DNA of 9,926 nt from Candidatus Brevefilum sp. (GTDB lineage Bacteria; Chloroflexota; Anaerolineae; Anaerolineales; Anaerolineaceae). Position numbers and translations under genes: made by a program. The stretch covers positions 1-9,926 of the forward strand of contig SKPR01000214.1 of NCBI GenBank assembly GCA_007119455.1, in the 5' to 3' direction. Positions 1 through 5,475 of this stretch are shown one piece after another. The stretch's first letter is position 1; the number at the start of each line of letters is the position of its first letter. The notes beneath the pieces were generated by a model that was not told where the DNA came from, did not search any database, and was given only the letters and a program-made list of their open reading frames with translations.

Positions 1-165
1 ATGGAAGGCGATACGATCGTGATGCAGGATCTGTTTGTGTTCAAGCAGTCCGGGATCACCAATGGCGTGGTCCAGGGCCATCAGGAGTCAACGGGGATCC
101 GCCCACGCTTCATGGAAAAGTTTGCCGCCAATAACGTCACCATTCCTGAGAGCGCATTTGAATAG
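1..165 (+). CDS. C-terminal end of CpaF/TadA-type secretion ATPase (partial)
   Basis: Frame 1 is open from the window edge to a TAG at 163-165 and encodes 54 residues. The peptide begins MEGDTIVMQDLFVF and contains the stretch TGIRPRFMEKF. This matches the extreme C-terminus of CpaF/TadA ATPases of the type II/IV secretion superfamily, where a 'MEG..I.LQD.F.F' strand precedes a 'G...TGIRP.F.E.L' tail. CpaF is the cytoplasmic hexameric ATPase that drives assembly of Tad/Flp pili. The ATG at position 1 is in frame but is surely internal, because these proteins are usually over 400 residues and the Walker motifs lie upstream of this window. No tad genes follow directly. The next gene is a DUF192 protein 115 bases downstream. 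Family assignment is by remembered motif similarity only, so a related PilT/VirB11-class ATPase is the main alternative. Confidence 0.72.
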   Translation: MEGDTIVMQDLFVFKQSGITNGVVQGHQESTGIRPRFMEKFAANNVTIPESAFE

Positions 166-280
166 AACACCATTCGAAGGGGGTTAGATAATAGCATCAG
201 AGCGGGTTACTGTACAGCGCGCACCTGTCCTCTGTGATACACTTAATCCATGATTTTATATTTCATATGAGGTTATTGTT

Positions 281-667
281 TTGAAATCGGTCGTCGTTAA
301 GAAAAGCGCGTCATCCAACGAAGCAATCCATGCCCGGTATTGTGCGACATTTTCACAGAAATTAATGGGGTTAATGTTTTCCAAAGAGATTCAACCCGAT
401 CAAGGCTTGCTGATCGTGGAAAACCGGGAAAGCCGGGTGAACACGGCCATTCACATGTTCTTTGTGAATTACGACCTGGCTGTATTGTGGCTGGATAAAG
501 ACCTGGTAGTCGTTGACAAAGTCCTGGCGAAGAAATGGGCCCCTTTTTACATGTCCAGGAAACCGGCGCAATATGTTTTAGAACTTCATTCATCTAAGTT
601 CAAGGATTTTGATATCGGTGAGCGGCTTATCTTTACCGATGAGCCGATCATCCTGGCTGAAAGTTAG
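281..667 (+). CDS. DUF192 family protein
   Basis: A 128-residue protein that matches the DUF192 family in length and layout. Visible family features are the 'GLMF' turn at residues 30-33, a 'GLLIVEN' strand at 42-48, the 'IHMFFVNYDLAVLWLD' core at 57-72 (the usual 'M.MknT..pLDv.f.d' block), and the 'YVLEL' strand near the C-terminus. The molecular role of DUF192 is not established. Many members are secreted or membrane-anchored, but no signal peptide is visible here, so this one looks cytoplasmic. The start is TTG at 281: GAGG at 269-272 sits eight bases upstream, and the ATG at 266 runs into TGA after five codons. The gene follows the CpaF end in the same direction, and DUF192 genes near Tad pilus genes are a context I recall. 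A terminator hairpin begins three bases after its stop. Confidence 0.85.
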   Translation: MKSVVVKKSASSNEAIHARYCATFSQKLMGLMFSKEIQPDQGLLIVENRESRVNTAIHMFFVNYDLAVLWLDKDLVVVDKVLAKKWAPFYMSRKPAQYVLELHSSKFKDFDIGERLIFTDEPIILAES

Positions 668-669
668 CA

Positions 670-706
670 AAAAGCCCCTGGATTGATTCCGTGGGGCCTG
701 TTTTTG
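670..706. terminator. Bidirectional intrinsic terminator between convergent genes
   Basis: The stem GCCCC (675-679) pairs with GGGGC (694-698), and an inner GGA/TCC pairing (681-683 with 689-691) extends it. An A-run (670-674) lies on the left and a T-run (702-706) on the right. Read rightward, the T-run follows the stem after a three-base gap, serving the DUF192 gene. Read leftward, the A-run becomes an uninterrupted U-tract, serving the Tat cluster. Its position between convergent genes fits this double role. Confidence 0.75.
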
Positions 707-741
707 TGAAAACCTTGTAATATTTAATTGACGTGTTTGAC

Positions 742-761
742 AACCCCGGTAATCAGGGGTT
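742..761. terminator. Second short hairpin overlapping the tatB-like stop codon
   Basis: A perfect six-base stem, AACCCC (742-747) with GGGGTT (756-761), encloses an eight-base loop. It is followed on the + strand by a T-rich tail at 762-770. It overlaps the last codon and stop of the leftward tatB-like gene. On the leftward strand no U-run follows, so it would act mainly as a back-up stop for rightward transcripts, or as a 3'-end stabiliser for the tat message. Confidence 0.4.
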
Positions 762-1088
762 TTCTTGTTTGATTTCCTCATTGATTTCAGACAGTTCTTG
801 TTCAGTTTCTGCCTGCACCTGGTGTAATGAGCGGTTGATCTCATCGGTTGACCGTTCCAACTCTCTCAGGGTTTTTTCCAGTTCGGCTTCATCCATGAGT
901 TTATTGGGCAGATCGCGGATCTCTTGTGATGTTGCCATGAGATCCTGCCAGATGGGTGATTTGGATAGATTTTTAATCCACCGGCCGACATCCCCCATCG
1001 TCTTAACCGTCTTGGCAGGGCCTAGGACAATAAAAGCAATGATCAGGATGAATAATAATTCAAGGATGCCGACATTAAAAACTTGCAT
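753..1088 (-). CDS. TatA/TatB-family twin-arginine translocase subunit (TatB-like)
   Basis: A 111-residue protein with the TatA/B plan: a short N-terminal stretch, one membrane helix (about residues 7-22, very rich in I, L and F), a 'LGPAK' hinge at 22-26, an amphipathic helix (about 27-45), and a long charged tail (about 60-111) with coiled-coil character rich in E, Q and D. The Leu-Gly-Pro hinge and the longer tail resemble TatB, which receives signal peptides together with TatC. The phylogenetic split between TatA and TatB is not always clear in this kind of organism. It is the last gene of the leftward tat cluster, 20 bases after the tatA stop. The ribosome-binding site is weak (AGGTT upstream), so translation may depend on the gene before it. 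The stop codon lies within a hairpin at 742-761. Confidence 0.82.
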   Translation of the reverse strand: MQVFNVGILELLFILIIAFIVLGPAKTVKTMGDVGRWIKNLSKSPIWQDLMATSQEIRDLPNKLMDEAELEKTLRELERSTDEINRSLHQVQAETEQELSEINEEIKQENP

Positions 1089-1108
1089 GATTGCCAGAAC
1101 CTGGCTAT

Positions 1109-1300
1109 TTAAATCTTGTCAATTTCAGTTGAATCTTCTGGTGTGTCTTCCAGTTCAGAGTCGCCAGATAAGCCTTTTTTGAAAGCCCGAATACCTGCAC
1201 CCAGTTCTTCTGCAATCTTACCAATCCGCCCCACCCCAAATACCAGCAGGATGATGACGAGTAAGAGGATTAATTCTGGCCAGCCTAATGTTTTGAACAT
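1109..1300 (-). CDS. tatA: Sec-independent protein translocase subunit TatA
   Basis: A 63-residue protein, the usual size for a short TatA. It has a transmembrane helix at about residues 7-21 and the classic hinge and amphipathic helix 'FGVGRIGKIAEELGAGIRAFKKG' segment, in which FG (21-22) and the RAFKKG end are family hallmarks. An acidic tail (about residues 46-60) follows. TatA polymerises in the cytoplasmic membrane to form the pore or weakened patch through which folded twin-arginine substrates pass. A strong ribosome-binding site (GGAGG and AAGGAG on the minus strand, about 1307-1318) precedes the ATG at 1298-1300. It lies 25 bases after tatC and 20 before the tatB-like gene, so the three are very likely one operon. 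Confidence 0.92.
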   Translation of the reverse strand: MFKTLGWPELILLLVIILLVFGVGRIGKIAEELGAGIRAFKKGLSGDSELEDTPEDSTEIDKI

Positions 1301-1325
1301 ATCGTACTCCTTACCTCCGAAAAAT

Positions 1326-2039
1326 TTACTTCGTCTCTCTACGAGCGATAACTGCCAAGAGTATACCTAATCCATAAAGAATGAGCAATGGGATCATCAA
1401 AATGATCATATTGATTGGATCCGGTGTAGGTGTTGCCACTGCGGCCACAATTGCGATCACAATTACGGCAACGCGCCAGCTTTTGGCAAGGCCCTTTGCA
1501 TCGATGATCCCCAGTTTCGCCAGCAGATACATGATCAGAGGTGTTTCAAAGCTGATGGCGATCCAGAAAATCAGACTGGTGACGAAATTGACATAGTCCT
1601 TCCATTTGGGGATGACCGTTGGCCCGGGAAACTCAATCAAAAAGGGCAGCGCGCCGGGCAGCATCACGAAATACGCAAAGAGTGTGCCGAGGATAAATAA
1701 TCCCAAGGCTGAAGGCACTGCCCACAAGACCCATGTTCTTTCTTTCGACGTCAGGCCTGGGGCGATGAATAAATAGACCTGCATGAGGATAAAAGGAAAG
1801 GCAAGAATAAAACCACCCAATAATGTGACCTGGAAATAAACCGAGAAATTTTCGGTCACCACAATGGAAAGCAGATTATCCAAACCACCAATCGGCCTTG
1901 CGATGACATCCAGAAGGAATTCAGCAAAGATAATGCTAATCACAACACCCACGACAAGGGCAATCATGGCATACATCAACCGCTTACGCAGTTCGTCCAG
2001 ATGTTCCCAGATGGTCAGTTCTTTTGCGCCGTCTTCCAT
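1326..2039 (-). CDS. tatC: Sec-independent protein translocase subunit TatC
   Basis: A 237-residue polytopic membrane protein, typical of TatC, with six hydrophobic segments (about residues 22-42, 67-92, 104-127, 150-174, 191-208 and 210-230). The N-terminal signature 'HLDELRKRL' (13-21), which binds the twin-arginine motif, is intact. So are 'TENF' (62-65), 'PGLTSKER' (94-101), the membrane-buried glutamate in 'FETP' (E165) and 'TPTPDPIN' near the C-terminus. TatC is the receptor for folded proteins carrying RR signal peptides. It is the first gene of the leftward cluster (tatC, tatA, tatB-like). No clear Shine-Dalgarno sequence precedes the ATG at 2039. Two TAGAAT hexamers on the minus strand (2084-2089 and 2055-2060) could be -10 boxes, but no good -35 accompanies either. 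Confidence 0.95.
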   Translation of the reverse strand: MEDGAKELTIWEHLDELRKRLMYAMIALVVGVVISIIFAEFLLDVIARPIGGLDNLLSIVVTENFSVYFQVTLLGGFILAFPFILMQVYLFIAPGLTSKERTWVLWAVPSALGLFILGTLFAYFVMLPGALPFLIEFPGPTVIPKWKDYVNFVTSLIFWIAISFETPLIMYLLAKLGIIDAKGLAKSWRVAVIVIAIVAAVATPTPDPINMIILMIPLLILYGLGILLAVIARRETK

Positions 2040-2150
2040 TTTGTAAATAACAGTATTCTATGCTCTGATTTTGATTGACACGGATTCTACCACATCCAAA
2101 TGATTAAAATATTGCCGTGATTTTCGAAGCATTTCCTTATTGTGTGCAGT

Positions 2151-2180
2151 TTTCCAATCAGATTTTCCTTGATGTATAAT
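2151..2180 (+). promoter_or_regulatory. Probable promoter of the RACo-like gene
   Basis: A perfect TATAAT lies at 2175-2180, with a partial -35 (TTTCCA, 2151-2156) 18 bases upstream. Transcription would begin near 2187 and leave a leader of about 145 bases. I looked for a cobalamin riboswitch in the leader, because the gene concerns corrinoids, and saw no recognisable conserved blocks. The -10 is convincing and the -35 is weak. Confidence 0.45.
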
Positions 2181-2331
2181 GGCTATGCGAATAATATGCA
2201 GAGCTATGATGATCGTCATTTAATGATAAGATAGACCTGATGCTGATTTTGATGATCTAAAGTGGCATCTTCTAAATGCAAGTTAGAAAAACAACCACGC
2301 ATTGAGATAGCTTCAAGTAATAAGGAACGGA

Positions 2332-4200
2332 TTGCACAATTCCATGATGCAGACCAACGAACAAGAAAAACAAGATACCGGTAGCCTAAGAACAATCCAG
2401 TTCGAACCCTCCGGACGTCGGATAACGATTGAGCCAGACCGCAACTTGCTGCAAGCGGCCCAAAGAGCCGGGGTTGACCTGGTGGCTGCCTGCAATGGCG
2501 CTGGCATTTGTGGCACTTGCAAGATCCGCATGATAAACGGAAGGGTCACCCCTATTACATCTTCCGAGCTTAAAAGAATGACCCAGGTTGAGCTTGATCA
2601 GGGTTACCGGTTGGCCTGCTGTACCGTTCCACTGGAAGATGTCCAGGTGGAGATACCCACCTCCTCCCTACCCTTTGGCCAGCGCTTACAGGTTGAGGGT
2701 GTCGAAATTGTCATAACGCCAGACCCGGTTATTCAGCCCGTTCAGATTGCGCTTGAAAAACCGCAGCTTACGGACCTCCGCTCTGACCTGAGCCGGGTGA
2801 ACGGTGTATTAACCGAAAAAGGACTTGATAAGTTATCGGGTAATTTAAATGCATTGACCGACCTCTCTCGTGGACTTCGAGATCAAAACTGGACGGTCAG
2901 GTTAGCCACTCGCAAATCAAAATCGAAAACAGTGCTGGTGTCAACTTTGCCAGATAGCAGCCCTCTCCTGGGGTTGGCAGCCGATCTGGGTTCGACCAAG
3001 CTGGCTGTATACCTGATGGACATCCAAACCGGCGCTACCCTGGCTAGTGTGGGTGTAATGAACCCGCAAATTTCCTATGGCGAAGACGTGGTCAGCCGAA
3101 TTGCGTTTGCTAATGAAAGCAAACCTAATCGACTGTTGTTGCAATCACGCCTGGTCGCAGCACTGAATGATATCATTTCGAAACTGTGTGACCAGCTTGG
3201 GGCGAATCCAAACCAGATTGTCGATGCTGTGATGGTCGGTAACACGGCCATTCATCACTTCTTCTGCGGCTTACCGGTCAAACAGCTGGGGGAGTCCCCC
3301 TATATTCCGGCTGTCAACGACCCGCTGGACTTTGAAGCAAAGGATATCGGTCTGACTATCGCCCCTGGCGCACAGGTGCACATGCCGGCCATTATCGCTG
3401 GTTACATCGGTGCAGATCATACTTCGGCCTTGCTCTCAACCCAAATTAGAAAAGATGGACAGCCGCGAATCCTGGTGGATATTGGCACCAATACAGAGAT
3501 CAGCCTGGCCGTCAACGGCAGGCTGTATTCCTGTTCGACAGCATCCGGGCCGGCTTTTGAGGGGGCGCACATCCACGACGGGATGCGGGCGGCACCCGGT
3601 GCCATCGAAAAAGTTACTATTGTGAATGAAGAACCGGTTCTGATTACGATCGATAACCAGCCGCCGGTCGGCATTTGCGGTACAGGGATTTTGAGCGGGA
3701 TCTCAGAACTGTTGAAATCAGACATCATCAACCCCATTGGCAATTTAGACTCGACGAATGCCCGAATCACCGAATTCAATGGGCGACCGGCATATATGCT
3801 GGTGCCGGCCCATTTATCCGGCCATGGGCGAGAGATTCTCATTACCCGAAGTGATATTAACGAAATCCAACTGGCAAAAGGTGCGATTCGCACCGGGATC
3901 GAAGTCTTACTTGAACGTGCCTCATTAAAAGCAGAGGAAATTGAAGATTGGATTATCGCCGGTGCTTTTGGCACATTTTTAGACATCCCCAGTGCCATCC
4001 ATATCGGCATGTTCCCCCAAAACCTGGCAGTGGATCGTTTTCACCAGGTGGGCAACGCTGCAGGTGTCGGCGCAAAACAGATGTTAATTTCGCGAGCAAA
4101 GCGGGAAGCGGCCGAAAAATTAATTGATGACATCGAGTATATCGAATTAACCATTTATCCGAAATTTGAGGAATTGTTTCTCAACTCGATGGTTTTTTAG
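2332..4200 (+). CDS. RACo/RamA-like corrinoid-activating ferredoxin and ASKHA ATPase (DUF4445 family)
   Basis: A 622-residue soluble protein with the domain order of reductive activators of corrinoid proteins. Residues about 20-110 form a plant-type [2Fe-2S] ferredoxin with C54-x5-C60-x2-C63 and a fourth ligand at C96 or C97. A linker follows. The RACo middle domain begins near residue 212 with 'ADLGSTK' (217-223), and the C-terminal ATPase domain holds 'DIGTNTE' (383-389), 'SGPAFEG', 'GICGTG' (447-452) and 'GAFG' (544-547). Family members use ATP to reduce inactive Co(II) corrinoid to Co(I) in methyltransferase systems. Start: TTG at 2332 is five bases after AAGGA (2322-2326), while the ATGs at 2344 and 2347 are too far from it. 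No methyltransferase or corrinoid protein gene is visible nearby, so the partner is unknown. Domain family is confident, substrate is not. Confidence 0.9.
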   Translation: MHNSMMQTNEQEKQDTGSLRTIQFEPSGRRITIEPDRNLLQAAQRAGVDLVAACNGAGICGTCKIRMINGRVTPITSSELKRMTQVELDQGYRLACCTVPLEDVQVEIPTSSLPFGQRLQVEGVEIVITPDPVIQPVQIALEKPQLTDLRSDLSRVNGVLTEKGLDKLSGNLNALTDLSRGLRDQNWTVRLATRKSKSKTVLVSTLPDSSPLLGLAADLGSTKLAVYLMDIQTGATLASVGVMNPQISYGEDVVSRIAFANESKPNRLLLQSRLVAALNDIISKLCDQLGANPNQIVDAVMVGNTAIHHFFCGLPVKQLGESPYIPAVNDPLDFEAKDIGLTIAPGAQVHMPAIIAGYIGADHTSALLSTQIRKDGQPRILVDIGTNTEISLAVNGRLYSCSTASGPAFEGAHIHDGMRAAPGAIEKVTIVNEEPVLITIDNQPPVGICGTGILSGISELLKSDIINPIGNLDSTNARITEFNGRPAYMLVPAHLSGHGREILITRSDINEIQLAKGAIRTGIEVLLERASLKAEEIEDWIIAGAFGTFLDIPSAIHIGMFPQNLAVDRFHQVGNAAGVGAKQMLISRAKREAAEKLIDDIEYIELTIYPKFEELFLNSMVF

Positions 4201-4230
4201 ATGAAGCCCTAATTCAGATTTTTATTTCGT

Positions 4231-4246
4231 AATTGCTCAGGCAATT
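4231..4246. repeat. Short perfect inverted repeat at the truncated transposase edge
   Basis: AATTGC (4231-4236) and GCAATT (4241-4246) flank TCAG. No T-run follows on either strand, so an intrinsic terminator is unlikely. It sits where recognisable transposase sequence ends, 30 bases after the RACo-like stop. It could mark a deletion endpoint or be chance. Confidence 0.35.
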
Positions 4247-5000
4247 CTGCTGATTATTGCATCAGCCACAACAGTAATCCTGGAGAGCTTATGTTGAGCT
4301 TGAAAAGCTTCTATAACCGGTAACAGGGTCTTGGTTTCAGCTTTATTGCCCTCAAAGCTATGTAATCCCAATGGAAAGCCATTTTTATCAACTAACAGAC
4401 CAATTATGATCTGGGGTTTCAATCAATGTTCCTTACTAATCCCTGGCTTTCGCTAATCATCTCCTTGCTCAACTTGAAAAACAGTGTCGTGACATCGTAC
4501 AAAAGCAGAGAAACCCCATGTTTCTGGACATGATCAAAACAAGCTTGGCTGATTTACTGTCGGTAATTTCGGGTTGAAGCTTTCGCCAAGCAACGGTACA
4601 ACGTGTTCCGATCTATATGGTTAATGCCCAGATCGGCCAATACGCTCAGGCTAGCTAACTTTAATGTGAGTTCAACAATACGGGCTATACACAGCAGTTC
4701 AAATAACTCGTCTTCCAGCTTTGTAAATCCAAGTTTGTCATATTGATGTCTGAGAATCTCAAATAATTGTGTTGAAAACGAACTTTAAATTTCTACCCTA
4801 AGCGAGAAAATTGGCTGAGTGAATAATTCGAGTTGATTTTCATTTAAGTGTTTATGAGCTAAGTCAATGAGAATTCGTAGCTCTTCTTCAGTATGAGCGC
4901 TGCCAATATGAGCAATCTTGGTAATCTTGCCTTTTTGTTTATAAGCAACCTGAACTGCTGTTGCACCACTTTTTGTTTTAACCTTCCGGATGAACGCCAT
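4237..5000 (-). pseudogene. Decayed, truncated IS1634-family transposase
   Basis: Read leftward from an ATG at 4998-5000, the protein begins 'MAFIRKVKTKSGATAVQVAY' and runs through 'HIGSAHTEEELRIL', an N-terminus typical of IS1634-type transposases (IS4 superfamily, DDE). An in-frame TAA at 4785-4787 interrupts it. The same frame continues with 'HQYDKLGF', 'ARIVELTLKL' and 'LADLGI' to a second TAA at 4554-4556, then to 'GVSLLLYDVTTLFF', which carries the first catalytic aspartate. A single-base shift follows. The next frame reads 'EVEQGDD', stop, 'RKPGISKEH', stop, then 'PQIIIGLLVDKNGFPLGLHS', 'EGNKAETKTL' and 'VVADA', the second catalytic region, ending at a TGA (4237-4239). Roughly the C-terminal half of a typical 500+ residue transposase, including the region of the catalytic glutamate, is missing. 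The copy cannot be active. Confidence 0.85.
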
Positions 5001-5064
5001 GCGCCAATTATTATCCACCTGTTATGACCGGTTAGTGTCCTGAAAATCGCGTTTTTACCTGTAA

Positions 5065-5137
5065 AATTGGTCAATCTTTAGCTAAGTGAGAAACTCAGGT
5101 CTTGGTTATAAATTGACCAATTATTAACACTGTTAAT
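5065..5137. repeat. Cluster of three operator-like palindromes
   Basis: ATTGGTCAAT (5066-5075) and ATTGACCAAT (5112-5121) are two versions of ATTG-N2-CAAT, 46 bases apart. With one more base each, they also form an 11-base inverted repeat, AATTGGTCAAT (5065-5075) against ATTGACCAATT (5112-5122). Directly adjoining is ATTAACA-C-TGTTAAT (5123-5137), a perfect dyad with seven-base arms. They lie between the transposase start and the promoter at 5304. They may be dimeric-regulator sites, an insertion-element end, or an AT-rich coincidence. Confidence 0.45.
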
Positions 5138-5303
5138 TGATTACCCCTATTTCGTCTGCCATTTTAAGTGTGACATAACTATGGTGAGGGCCTTGGCTAA
5201 ACTCGAGCTCTTTTCTCTTTAACTTCCTATTGATATTCAATCTGACTCTTTCACCTTGCATTTATCAGAGATTTCTATTTTTCTGGTGTACTAAAACTTA
5301 AAT

Positions 5304-5333
5304 TTGACATTAATTTTAGTGTCATATTATAAT
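5304..5333 (+). promoter_or_regulatory. Strong sigma-70-type promoter with internal dyads
   Basis: TTGACA (5304-5309) and TATAAT (5328-5333) both match the housekeeping consensus exactly, with an 18-base spacer. Transcription would start near 5340, about 135 bases before the ATG at 5476. A dyad TGACA/TGTCA (5305-5309 and 5320-5324) lies between the boxes. A wider one, ACTAAAA (5290-5296) with TTTTAGT (5314-5320), brackets the -35. Such symmetry is what a repressor site would look like. The likely target is the BTAD regulator gene. Confidence 0.65.
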
Positions 5334-5340
5334 AGATGCA

Positions 5341-5475
5341 TCAGTAAACGAATGTGTACCATTGTTGATAAGGTTTGGTGGGGTCTAACCACTCTACAGG
5401 TACAGCTTCTTCATCTTCTTCATTCTCAAGCATAGCTGTGACGACAACATCATAAGACCCGATTTTAAAGACTGG
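5341..5475 (-). pseudogene. Possible C-terminal remnant of an unknown leftward gene
   Basis: On the minus strand an open stretch ends at a TGA (5341-5343). It reads PVFKIGSYDVVVTAML, then an acidic run (ENEEDEEA), then VEWLDPTKPYQQWYTFVY. The composition (alternating hydrophobic strand, acidic patch, aromatic-rich end, no rare-residue clutter) looks more like real protein than chance. The frame stays open to 5517 but then lies opposite the BTAD gene start. There is no credible start codon with a ribosome-binding site, so if it is genuine it is the tail of a gene cut off by the rearrangement that put the regulator here. I do not recognise the family. It may also be a short chance frame. Confidence 0.35.

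Larger units (their letters stand above)
5001..5475. other. Gene-poor, palindrome-rich junction between transposase remnant and BTAD regulator
   Basis: No intact gene is visible in these 475 bases. They look AT-richer than the neighbours, especially at 5100-5340. The stretch holds paired ATTG-N2-CAAT palindromes and an ATTAACA/TGTTAAT palindrome (5066-5137), then about 150 bases with nothing I can name (5140-5290). After that come a consensus promoter (5304-5333) and a short leftward coding-like remnant (5341-5475). A 12-base element CTAAGTGAGAAA (5082-5093) recurs with one change as CTAAGCGAGAAA (4798-4809) inside the transposase remnant. No terminal repeat of the insertion element could be fixed. 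Confidence 0.6.

Noticed and set aside
733..1182. A rightward open frame over the tatA/tatB-like region
   Set aside because: Serine- and cysteine-rich antisense of two recognisable Tat proteins, with no ribosome-binding site or family motif.
2187..2331. Cobalamin riboswitch in the RACo-like leader
   Set aside because: The leader is short and I could not find the conserved B12-box-like blocks or a terminator stem.
3417..4010. A 197-codon leftward open frame opposite the RACo-like gene
   Set aside because: It lies wholly inside a gene with clear family motifs, and its translation shows no domain, being rich in S, P and M as antisense shadows often are.
4859..5074. Alternative leftward frame near the transposase start
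   Set aside because: It is out of frame with the recognisable IS1634 N-terminus at 4788-5000 and has no known motif.
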